From assembly GCA_006384855.1 (NCBI GenBank), contig VCJN01000812.1:62001-126000 (forward strand): a DNA stretch of 64,000 nucleotides, written 5' to 3'. The position numbers and the translations under genes were made by a program. The notes below the pieces were generated by a model, which saw only the letters and a list, made by a program, of their open reading frames with translations, was not told the origin of the DNA and did not search any database. The DNA comes from Tetraselmis striata (lineage: Eukaryota; Chlorophyta; Chlorodendrophyceae; Chlorodendrales; Chlorodendraceae). This document shows, piece by piece, positions 24,363 through 33,835 of the stretch (the stretch's first letter is position 1; each line of letters opens with the position of its first letter).

Positions 24363-25064
24363 TCACTGACGGCATGTCTCGCTCTCCTTCAGCTCCTGGG
24401 CCGTCCGCCGCCTCACCCTGCGCACCCTACCAGCCGCGCGTGCCTTCTCGGAAGCCTCACACACGGCGGCGCGAGTCGCGTCGTGGAACGCGTCCCTGAC
24501 ATGGCGGAACTCCGCCCTCTTCGTGGCCGTGGTCGGGCAGGGGACTGCCCGCTGATGGGTCGCCATGCATGGGTACTTGGGGCCGCACAAAGCCGGGGTG
24601 CCGTCGCAGCAACACTCCCAGTCCGTCCGTTGGCCGCAGTCCACGCATGACGGGCGTCCGGCCAGGACACGCACATGATAGTGCATGTGGCCGCCTCCCG
24701 CCACTGCTCGTAGTGCTCCGGTCAACATGGCGACGAGCAAGTCGGCATGTCCCGCAGGTGGCTGCGGGGCGGGTGGCGCGAGCGCAGCCTCGCTCGCCTC
24801 GACAACCCCCTCAGCCCGATCAGTCGCCTCGACCACGGCCTCCTCCGCCTCCTGACGCGGCGCACCAGGCGCATCATCGTCGCCTGGCAGGGCGTCCCCC
24901 CCCGCAACGGCGCCGTCGGCGGTGGCCGACGCCGTCGTGGCGGGGTGTTGTGAGGAGGTGGCCCTAGACATAGGTGGGGCCGGCACCGCCATGTGTTGCT
25001 CCACATGCGGTGCGGTTCCTGACGCGACAGCTCCGTCGCACCAGTACCGGCGCCGGCACCCCAC
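24363..25064 (-). CDS. Conserved minus-strand Cys-rich ORF in CACTA copy 1
   Basis: 233 codons, preserved with few changes in copy 2 (61335-62036). The first half is Ala/Pro/Glu-rich low complexity. The second half has RPSCVDCGQRTDWECC, then ALCGPKYPCMATHQR, a C-x2-C...C...C...C...H cluster. It recalls the Cys-rich tail of PiggyBac-like transposases (CxxC...C...LC..CF..YH) but I cannot confirm that. A basic tail (VRRVRRRTAQELKE) follows. Its start and any upstream exon are unclear. It may be the element's second protein, reading toward the transposase ORF. Confidence 0.4.
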   Translation of the reverse strand: MGCRRRYWCDGAVASGTAPHVEQHMAVPAPPMSRATSSQHPATTASATADGAVAGGDALPGDDDAPGAPRQEAEEAVVEATDRAEGVVEASEAALAPPAPQPPAGHADLLVAMLTGALRAVAGGGHMHYHVRVLAGRPSCVDCGQRTDWECCCDGTPALCGPKYPCMATHQRAVPCPTTATKRAEFRHVRDAFHDATRAAVCEASEKARAAGRVRRVRRRTAQELKESETCRQ

Positions 25065-25292
25065 GCACGCCTGCTGGGCTTACCACCAACCGGCATGTTT
25101 CCTTTGGGAGGCGGTTCATCCGCGTCGGAGGTGAGCGGCGGTGCCTGTGTGGGTGTGGATACTGCCCGGCCATTAGGGCTCCCGCCGCCTGTCGCTCCGC
25201 CGACCCACGCCGCCGCGTGTGCTGCGCCCCGCATAGTCGCCTCGAATATAATATACATGACGCGGGGACGGGGGGGGATTCGTGCGTTTCGT

Positions 25293-25595
25293 ATGTCGGC
25301 GGAAAGGCGTGCGAAGCTGCGGCTGGCGAAGGTGGTGGAAGTAAGCGTGGCGGCGTCGGCGGCGTATTACCGTGCGTGCATGCGTGCGCAACCCCGCGGC
25401 AGCAAGCGCCGGACTCGGCGTGTGCCAGCGGCAGAGCTGCGAAGCCATGGACACGGTACGGGATGCCAAGTCTGGCTAAGCAACTGCCGAGGCTGGCGGC
25501 TTAACCCCCATGTCCGGCGGTTGAGGGACGGAAAGTGCGTAGAAGTTGATCGGGAAAGCGGGCATATAAGCCTGGCTGTGCTAGGTTCCTATTAA
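25293..25595 (+). CDS. Small basic ORF conserved in both CACTA copies
   Basis: About 100 codons from ATG 25293 (MSAERRAKLRLAKVVE...), Arg/Ala-rich, ending LAVLGSY. The same ORF at 62265-62567 differs at about one residue. No family recognised. Conservation between young copies is weak evidence for coding. Confidence 0.25.
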   Translation: MSAERRAKLRLAKVVEVSVAASAAYYRACMRAQPRGSKRRTRRVPAAELRSHGHGTGCQVWLSNCRGWRLNPHVRRLRDGKCVEVDRESGHISLAVLGSY

Positions 25596-25722
25596 GTAAT
25601 GGCGGTTTGTGCTAAGTAATTCTTAGGGGTAGACCATGCAGCGCAGGTAGGGGGCGGTATAAATGAGGCCGGGCACATATACTGCTCCACGAAACGACAC
25701 TGTCGCACGTGTTGAATAGACG

Positions 25723-25756
<34 letters not shown>

Positions 25757-26040
25757 CCGGGTCGGCCCGCCGGGTCGGCCCGCCGACCCGCCACGGCATG
25801 TAATATTTGTCATGCATCGCCGGGGTATGTGTGAGTGGATGCCCCGCCGCCACATCCCCCCCCCACCCCCCCCCCCCCCCCCATTTACACTTGTGCACTC
25901 ATAAAGTTTGGGCTGGTTTCGGAGCAATACATGTACGTATGTATATACATACAATGGAACGTAGGACCTGCGCGGAAAGAGGGGGGGCTGGCGGAATGCG
26001 TTGGGGGTGCGTAGAGTAGCGTGTTGGTGAGATTCGGGGT

Positions 26041-26770
26041 GCATCGGACGCCGGATGCCCATCCACCCAGCGTAAAAGACGCCTACGTAATATTCACACT
26101 ATATATATTCACACGCAAATGTGTGAAAACCGGACATTCCGTGCCGGATGGGTGGGAATACGGCGTCCGATGCAGCCAAAACCCCAGCAACACGCTATTC
26201 TGTGCACCGCCAATGCACTCCGCCAGCACCGCCACATTCTCCGTCGATTTCGAAAACGCCTTCACATTGTCCACCGCTAATTGCAATTGCCACCGTGTAA
26301 TGTTGTCACGATGTGCGCACACAACAACACTTACTACCGGTTCCGACGCGGATGGAGGCGAGGCTTGCGGAGTGCGTTGGGGGTGCGTAGAGTAGCGTGC
26401 TGCAAATAATTGGGGTGCATCGGACGCCGGATGCCCATCCACCCGGCGTAAAAGACGCGTAATATTCACACTGCTTTATTAACCCACAAATGTGTGAAAA
26501 CCGGACATTCCGTGCCGGATGGGTGGGAATACGGCGTCCGATGCAGCCAAGACCCCAGCAACACGCTATTCTGTGCACCGCCAATGCACTCCGCCAGCAC
26601 CGCCTCATTCTCTGTCGATTTCGAAAACGCCTTCACATTATCCACCGCTAATAATTGCAATTGCCACCGTGTAATGTTGTCACGATGTGCGCACACAACA
26701 ACACTTACTAGCGCGCTACCGGTTCCGACGCGGATGGAGGCGAGGCTTGCGGAGTGCACTTGCGGTGCAC
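26041..26770 (+). repeat. Two 376-bp hairpin-bearing tandem units in CACTA copy 1
   Basis: Units begin at 26041 and 26417 (GCATCGGACGCC...). Each starts with an imperfect inverted repeat of about 32 bp per arm (GCATCGGACGCC ... GGCGTCCGATGC) around a 40-60-bp loop that holds a second pair, TTCACAC/GTGTGAA. The rest of each unit is unique sequence conserved between units. The copy at the right edge has at least three units. Confidence 0.9.
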
Positions 26771-27159
26771 AGACTAGCGGGAGACTAGACCCATTGTCGC
26801 TTATTTACAAGCACGGGCGGTGCTGCCAGACCTGATCGTCTACGGCCGATATAATATTCACACTATATTAACATCGGTGCACACCGCCGCACACCGCCGC
26901 ACACCGCCGCACACCGCCGCACAACGCTGCGCGCGCACATTCGTCGCACACATTATCCCGGATTCACTCGCCGTATCCATTACGCCGTGCTACTTCAACA
27001 ATAAACATTGCGAAATTACACCGACACAATGCCGCACCGACTAGCTCTTGACAATACGTGCATATAAATAGTAGTGGCGCGCTGCTCCTCGCCTCCGATG
27101 TGTCGTTGACTGCTGCGGAAGGCGGTCGTCGACTGGGTGTTAGTTTCTCCACCTCGGCC

Positions 27160-27830
27160 GCCCCCCCCCCCCCCCCCCCCACCCCCCCCCCGCCCCCCCT
27201 TCACCGCTCACAGCGCCATGGCCGACCTCGCCCCCCCGGGCAAAAGTGGGCGGCGAGCCTTGTTGTCTCGCGTGTCCGCGCCGCCGGCATCGAGGAGGAC
27301 GAGAAAGACATGAGGAAACCCGTGACAAGGTGGGCGCGCAACAAAACACTCCATCCTCCGCATTAGCACGCACCCACTCGTGGCTAACTTGTGCCGCGCG
27401 CAGGTTCGTCCGGGAGCGCCGTAAGGCCCACCTCAACGCCAAGGCTTCCACAGTGCCAGCGGCGCAACTCGTGGTGGCCGAGGAGGCCGCATCCTCAGCC
27501 GCTTAAAGGCGAAACGATTGTGGCTTGTTGTGGGTGTCTGGGCACAGGGGGCGTCCCGACGCCAAGGTAAGGAAGCTCATGGCGGCGTCGTCGACGGCAC
27601 AGCCTCCCGGGGTGGTGAAGACACTGACGGATGACAAGAAGCGGAAGAGGCCAGTGAAGAAACGCCGAGGTAAGAAACTGACGGTCGCGGAGTCGGAGGC
27701 GGAGTCGGAGGCGCAGGCGGAGGCGGAGGCGGAGGCGGAGGCGGAGGCGGAGGCGGAGGCAGCGAGATCGTCGAAGCGGAGGGTCCCCCGGGCACGCAAG
27801 AACAAGAACAAGCAGTAGCCCCCGCCCCCT
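27160..27830 (+). other. Right part of CACTA copy 1 with short basic/acidic reading frames
   Basis: One frame reads GIEEDEKDMRKPVTR, a donor (AG|GTGGGC), then after an acceptor near 27404 RFVRERRKAHLNAKAS to a stop at 27507. Further right a frame (27567-27818) encodes a Lys/Arg-rich then Glu/Ala-rich tail, with GGCGGA repeats, ending RRVPRARKNKNKQ. These look like pieces of a nuclear basic protein. Start codon and connections are unresolved, and long C and G runs interrupt the region. Confidence 0.25.
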
Positions 27831-28519
27831 TTACCCATCCCCCCCCCCCCCCCCCCCCCCCCAACGCGGGAGCGGCTGGCGGCGAGGGGGGGGGGGGGGG
27901 GGGGGCGGGCGTGGTCCCCCCGCCCCCGCCCCCCCCCCCCCCCCCCCGGGCCACATCCCCCGATGGCAGCTGTCGCGAATATTGTAATTCAAACATTCTT
28001 CGGCAAACCGCTGCCTGCCCCCGCCCTCCCCCTCGCGAATATTTATGTAACGTGAGCACTCTTTGGCAAAACATGGCAGCCAAACCGCCCATCTGATGAC
28101 CTTTGATCGGACGGCTGGCAGGCCCGATCAGCAGTACTAGTACTACAAATTCCCCAGTGTTACCAAGTATGTACGGCTGCGATTTGCGCTCCCATGTACT
28201 AATAGTCGTAGTTATCCACTGGACGACTAGGGTTCGTACTCGATACCCGGTACCGGCGTAATAAATATATCGCGTACTACCCGGTACTACACGGACAACC
28301 TTGTACCTTGTACGTCAGTGCCATGTACGCTTCACCGGGCTGGTACGACTACCAGAATGATGACAAAAAGGATTTATCGCCCGCCGGCAATAACGCCGGA
28401 TGTACTCGCACGTAACTGGATGGACGTGCCGCCACCAGCAGCAGCCTTCACGGATAAATAATAGTCGCTAGTAGTAGTGCTTCGTCACCTGTATGTCACA
28501 TCTGAATCTCACAGTGTGT

Positions 28520-30000
28520 GCTCCGGTGTCCGCCCCTCCTGGGGCGGTAGTGTTGCAGGTGAGCATGATAGGCAGGCTGATGTGGTGTTGTGCTGATGGG
28601 GACACTCCCACGAACGGGTAGGCCTCCTGGTGTCCCGTCGGCCGCTGGGTGAAGGTGTCGCTGGCCTGCTGATGACCCGGGTGCTGGGTGATGTCCAGCC
28701 GGGGAGACGAAGCCGACCGGCTGCTGACGACGCTGGATGCCGTCGTTGCCGCCCTGGTTTGTCCAATGCTGCTGCCGCTGGGGCCTGTCCTGATTGTTGC
28801 GGTTGTCGTTGTAGAAAGGCTGGCCTGGCGGTGCCCGATGGCGGTAGTTGTCGCGCGGGTGGTGGCCATAGTTGGTGTTGACGCGACGCTCCGCAGGCGC
28901 GCGCTGATGGCGGTCATAGCGAGGGTTGGTCATGGTGCTGGTCGGCGTGGTGTCATCCAGGATACGCAAGCCATTGGCATGGCGCCTGGCCACACACTGC
29001 TGCTGGGTATGGCCCGGACGGTCACACCGTCTGCAGACAACGCTGGGCCCGGTGGTGTGCTGCGGGTCCCTGGGGCTGTAGGAATTAATGAGGTTTGGCG
29101 GGCACGCGCGGACGCGCTGCTGACGCTGACGCTTGCGCGCCTCCATGTTCTGTCCGGCGCTGATGATGGTCGCCAGCTTCTCGTTGACAGTGGCCGCCGA
29201 GGTGGTGGTGTCGACGATATGATCGTAGTCTGGGTGAAGGCCTGGGATGAGGTAGTTGGCAGCCACGTACTCGAAGGTCCACTGGCCATGTGCCTTGTTC
29301 AGCAGATTCCAGAGGTTCTGGTAGCGACGAACATACACCTGAACTGGCTCATTCGGGAGCTGGCCCGCTGTGATCTCTTCCTCCAAGCGCTTACGCTCCT
29401 CCATGGCTGAGCCCTGGAGCTCAGTAAGAAGAGCCTTCCATGCGGTGTATCCACACTTCCTGGAATCCATGCTGATGCTGTTGACGATGGCCAGTGCCAT
29501 GGGATAATGGGCTGTTGCGTGGCGTAGGGCGGCCAGAAGGATCATTTGCTCCTGACGGGTGCCTTTGCCCTTGGTGGTGTCCAAGTAGCCAGCGCTGCCG
29601 AGAGCGATCTTGATGGCTTTAGCGTTGTCTCGTGTAGAGATGGCGTTGTCCCAGATGGGGACGTTCTTGAGGTCGAGTGTCGGCTTCACCGCAGCTGGCT
29701 TGATATGCTGGACGACCTCGGAGTCATCGTCTGACGCCCCGTCCATGCTGAAGGCGTCGTCAGAACTGGAATCATCACGTAAGTCAGGAGGTGGTGGGGC
29801 GTGGCCAGGGTCGGTCTTGATCGCACTCTGCCGAGCCAGATTGGCCAGGGGGGTGTTCATCATGCCGGTGTTGATGCTGGTAGACATTGCGAAGGGATGG
29901 CGCACTTGTGCTTGAGGATGTATAACTGTAGGGGTGGGCGGGTGGGAAGAAAAACTCGTCGCACGGCGCCGTCGACCGTCGAAAGTTGTCGAGGGTCGAG
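28520..30000 (-). other. Copia gag region
   Basis: Minus-strand reading gives a Ty1/copia Gag: an N-terminal acidic stretch rich in D and S, a helical core resembling the UBN2/retrotran_gag family (TAWKALLTELQG, VQVYVRRYQNLWNLL), and a zinc knuckle CRRCDRPGHTQQQC near 29025. It would form the virus-like particle and bind RNA. The nested CACTA element interrupts the element just downstream. Confidence 0.85.
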
Positions 30001-30077
30001 ATACACGCAGGTTGAAGCCTCTGGCAGGCGTCGAGCACGGGGCAAGACGTCGAACCAAAGGAGAGGGCCCAAAAACC

Positions 30078-30559
30078 TGTCGGATGGGATTGTCGAAGTG
30101 ATGGCTGAGTGGCACTGTCACTGATGGGGGGAGAGTCGGCGAGAGTCGGCGTGCACGCGTCGAATCACGTCGAGTGCCAGCAAGCAAGGTGCGAGCTGGA
30201 AAGGCAAAGGGCTGCTATGAGCCGTGGGCGATGGACGATAGATAGTCGCTGTCGCCGTGGTGATGGCTGAGTGGCACTGTCACGAGAGAGAAAGGGTGAG
30301 TCGGAATATTTCTGGAAAAGCAGTTGACTGAATTACAAGGAGCCGAGGCTGGCAATTTATACCAGCCGACTAGGTGTCACTTAGAATGGACACCTCTCCG
30401 TCTAAGAAGGCCAACTGGCAAAGATGCCTAGGTGCCATGCTTTGGTGCCGTACTGCTGCCATAAGGTCCAAATTAGGCACAGGTACGGCAGCCAGAAAAA
30501 TGCGGATTTCACAGAGAGAAAAAGCGGATTCAGGGTACCGGAGTACCCTGGGTCCAACA
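30078..30559 (-). repeat. Copia 5' LTR
   Basis: Same 482-bp sequence as 15859-16340 with about 4 substitutions. CTCTT follows it at 30560-30564. Confidence 0.95.
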
Positions 30560-32009
30560 CTCTTGACGCTCTCCCTGCTGTAACCAAAAAGTACACGCGG
30601 GCACCGGCGAGTAGTTTCCACCGCGGTCACGAGAACCACGTCCGCAGTACGAACGTTGCCTGCGTCGTGACGGGGGTCGCATGAAACTCGCCCCAAAATA
30701 ATTGTTCAAGAATCGCTCACATTGCGGTGCACCACTACCTGCTCTTACCGACGACCGCGGCCAACTGCCAGCTCGGCATCGACCCCGTGGCCAGTGCCGA
30801 ATCGCAGACATGTTGGGATACCGCAGCCCACTTGGACGCCCGCGTTGCGGTGACGGCCACCTCTCGCCTCGCCGAATCTTTCGGAGTCAGCCTCGGACGG
30901 GATTATCCGGGCGACACTAGTTTATTTCCTCCGCGAGCCATATTCCGCCACCATGGTGACGCCCATCGCAGCATTTTCAGCAGCTGAAACGCTGCCGGTA
31001 GACTAGTTCTAGGTACTGCTCCGACTCCTCATGCCGATCTCGCCGGGTGCGTATGACCCAACTATAGGTGGAGCGCCTCGAGAGCTGGCGCCGTGCAGGT
31101 GCTGCAAGGCACGCCGGTGTGTACGCCACCACGTACGGCGAGGCCTGATCAGCCGAGGGACCGCCTGCCCGGTAAGTTCGTCCGAATGAGCGTACGCATC
31201 GCGATAGTGCGTGGCCCGGCAGTACGAGGGTACCTAGGCTGCCCTCAAAGGTTTAGGTTACGTTGTAGACAACGGCGCCCGCTTTTAACCGTAGCTGGTT
31301 CACCTGGGTGTACGCCGCGGCGTGTACGCAGTTGCGCTCGTCGCAGCGTCATCAGCAGGGTCAGTGATCCACTGCCGGTAAGCAAGCTGGTTTTGGATGT
31401 TTTTCGACCCCCGTGCCGATATCCGCGGGTGCCTCAGCCCGACGCATAGGTGGGGTGAAACAAGAACTAGCGCCTCGCAGGTCCTGCGAGGCACGCCGGC
31501 GTGTATGCGCCGCATACCTGGGTCCGCCGAGTGCGCGCAATACGCATCGCGATCGTGCGTGTCGCGGCTGTGCGAAGCAATAATCGCAGAGTAAACTTCG
31601 TCCAAGCGCGTACTGGTACTAGTACGGCTGTACGCATCGCCATCGTGCAGCGTGGCGCGCTGATAGCAGTACGAGTTTCCTCCGATTATTGCTGTCTCTG
31701 CAGAGGTTTAATCCTTAAGTTACGCCGTAGCCCACGGCGCGCGAAATAGAACCACCCGCTGGTCCAGCCAGGTGTACGCCGGCGTGTGCGCAGTGCCGCA
31801 GTCGCGCCAATCGCAGCGTCATCAGCAACTGAACCGCTGTCGGCAAGCTAGTTCAACGTACAGCTCCAACCCCTCATACCGATCTCGCCGGGTCCGTATG
31901 ACCAACGCATAGGCGGAGCGCGGCGAAAACTAGCTCCGTGCAGGCTCTGCACGGCTCGCCGGCGTGTACGCGCAGCGTACGACCGGTTGCACTCAATTGA
32001 GACCCTCTG
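30560..32009. repeat. Diverged repeat region between Copia and Gypsy, no gene
   Basis: Three degenerate copies of a 0.4-0.5-kb unit are visible. They are anchored by ATCGCAGC.TCATCAGCA...CCGSTAAGCWAG (near 30965, 31340, 31810) and by CCGATMTCGCCGGGT and GGCGTGTACGC motifs. A related motif, TACGCATCGCGATCGTGCGTGGC, recurs near 31193, 31543 and 31633, and again to the right of the Gypsy element near 42923. So Gypsy inserted into an older repeat array. No credible ORF. Confidence 0.6.
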
Positions 32010-32118
32010 TGTGAGGAGACATTCTCACGATATATATACGATACACTCTCGCAGTGTGTCATCCTCGGATCCTCCGCGCTTTTGATAGTGCGCGGCTATT
32101 AAGAGCTACCTCCTTACA
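32010..32118 (+). repeat. Gypsy left terminal repeat
   Basis: About 109 bp from TGTGAGG to TTACA. The last 92 bp match the right end; the first 17 bp do not. It contains a TATA-like GATATATATACG that could be the LTR promoter. Confidence 0.7.
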
Positions 32119-33830
32119 GTAAAGCGCGGAGTCCACGGATCGAATCCCAGTGTGGGTCGGTTCGCGGATGTCACGCATTACAGACGAATGATATCATATG
32201 ACCAACAAACAGTGTCATATCATACCGTGGCCAACTAACAGTGCCAACCGCTACACCTACCTTTCAGGGGGATGGAATGTGAGGATATTCTCACGATGTC
32301 ACAGCGTACAACGTTTCAGCGTACGCATGCGCGCGTACGGGGACTTGCTTACTTGGCATACCGGCGAATACTCGTCGCCCGTCATACGGGTATCAATTTT
32401 AGTACTTGCAGTACTGCGTTGTATGTGTATGCCTGATGTCCAAGCAAGCAGTCACCCATGGCGCAACGATCAACTGTCTGTCGCTCAGCTCTCACACCTA
32501 GAACCACCGACAGACCTAGGGCCCGTACCAACGGCTAACTGCCGCCAACCACGGCGCCCGTGCAGACCAATAGCGCGTGGGAAGGCCTAGGGGCTTAGTC
32601 GGCTCGCGCGCCCGCGGGATGCTTTAGCATCCTGTCGGCGCGCTGCCCGCCCACTCTGTGGCTTTCCAAACGTCTCATCCCCACCCATCTTGTAACCACG
32701 CTACTACACCACAAACACCTCGGCTCTGTGCACATCACACCTGCACGTGCCTCGACTATTGCTGTCCTTCAAGGGCAGTACAACCTGCTGTCGAGTTGCG
32801 AGTGATATCGCGCAGCAAGCAACGGTGGTGAGTCGCGGTTATACACCTGTGTTGTTTGCGTCGTGACGCCCGTCTTGCTTTTACCTCCTGTGAACCCGTC
32901 GTACCGACTGCCTGGACTTGTCGACCGACCGACCGACCGATTAGCGTACCGAACGTGCCTGATCAGCACTGGCTTGCTTGTTGTCATATGCGAGCCGTCG
33001 GTACTGCGCGTCGTCGTCGAGTCGTGTCGTGATACCGTACGCGTACGCATATGCTCGCGTGCGGGCACTCGTAGTCCATTCGCGAGAGGCATGTCGAGCG
33101 GCACAGGGTGAGGAGTGCTTGACGCATTTCGCGTCGATCGACCACACACACATACACCTCTGTCACGCCGAGTAACCAAGCAACTCGCACGCGTGCGTAG
33201 TGCCGGCCAATAGGGCCGATGGCACTGTGAGACGTACTTCTACTGGAGTCATAGGAACCGAGGCCAAGAGTCAGCAAGTCTTAGATAGACAGAGACTTAG
33301 AGGCCAGGACACGTACATAAGACCACATGCCTAAGAGTTTGTTAGGCGATCGTTTGGAAAGCCAAAGAGTGGCTTTTCCTAAGTGGTCTTAGTCATGAAC
33401 GCCCACATCCCAATACCCCCACTTAGACGCTGACCTCGAGGTTGTTCAGGGGACGCCCTCACCTCCTGCAGTCAGCCACGTCTTCACAAAGTGGAGGGAG
33501 CAAGTCATCATAGTGCAACGTTCATCGGCGCCGATCTTCTGCGCTATTGTTGGCAAGGCACTATGCAAGGCGCGCGTAGGAGGCATCGCCTACACCTACA
33601 ACGCGTGCAACGAGCTGAGAGGAGCCGCGTGTGGTGGTTACCTCGGCCTGGAGCGCGTTCGTCGGCAACCGCTTCATCAACCTGTTCAGTCCAAACTTCC
33701 GCGCGCCAATTGGGGGGGAGCGGTCACTGAGCAAGGCGCATGTCAGAGGGAGAGAGCCCGCGCCAACTCAGACGACGCTTCACGAGGAGTACCGGAGCAC
33801 CTGTGGCAGCACCCTTATAAGAGCCGGAGC
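32119..33830 (+). other. Gypsy untranslated leader with strong hairpins
   Basis: No convincing ORF over 1.7 kb. A stable hairpin is centred on GGATGCTTTAGCATCC (about 32615-32632), with GC-rich outer arms. A second structure at about 33316-33391 pairs TAAGACCAC with GTGGTCTTA and contains an inner GGAAAGCCA/TGGCTTTTCC stem. Such folds suit RNA packaging or dimerisation signals of LTR elements; this is inference only. Confidence 0.45.
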
Positions 33831-33835
33831 GCGTC

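Larger units (their letters stand above)
21167..28516 (+). mobile_element. CACTA-like (CMC/EnSpm) DNA transposon, complete copy nested in the Copia element
   Basis: Perfect 22-bp terminal inverted repeats start CACTGTGAGATTCAG (21167-21188 and 28495-28516), and a 3-bp duplication TGT flanks both ends (21164-21166, 28517-28519). CACTG-type ends with a 3-bp duplication point to the CACTA group. The element is 7,350 bp. It holds a BED-like zinc-finger ORF, a Tudor-like domain, a transposase-like ORF, a 30-bp minisatellite, a minus-strand Cys-rich ORF, and 376-bp repeats with long hairpins. Subterminal repeats occur at both sides (GCACATCGC near 21417-21490; ACACCGCCGC near 26880-26930). A second copy with few differences starts at 57811, so the family moved recently. 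Confidence 0.88.
15859..30559 (-). mobile_element. Ty1/copia LTR retrotransposon with a captured DNA methyltransferase domain; broken and split by a CACTA insertion
   Basis: Direct 482-bp LTRs (15859-16340 and 30078-30559) begin TGT and end ACA, and a 5-bp target duplication CTCTT flanks them (15854-15858 and 30560-30564). Read on the minus strand the parts run gag with a CX2CX4HX4C knuckle, a cytosine-5 methyltransferase, an aspartic protease, the integrase zinc-binding region and core, reverse transcriptase, then RNase H. Integrase before RT defines Copia. The LTRs differ at only about 4 sites, so insertion was recent. Coding is interrupted by several breaks as well as the 7.35-kb DNA transposon, so it is a dead copy. 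The 14.7-kb span is about 7.35 kb without the nested element. Confidence 0.93.

Noticed and set aside
26875-26940. Telomere-like ACACCGCCGC repeats
   Set aside because: They are short, internal to the CACTA element and unlike the TTTTAGGG-type algal telomere; more likely subterminal transposase-binding repeats.
32119-32170. tRNA-like T-arm (GGATCGAATCCCAGTG) after the Gypsy left repeat
   Set aside because: No acceptor stem, D-arm or anticodon arm can be drawn around it, and it is in the wrong sense for a primer binding site.
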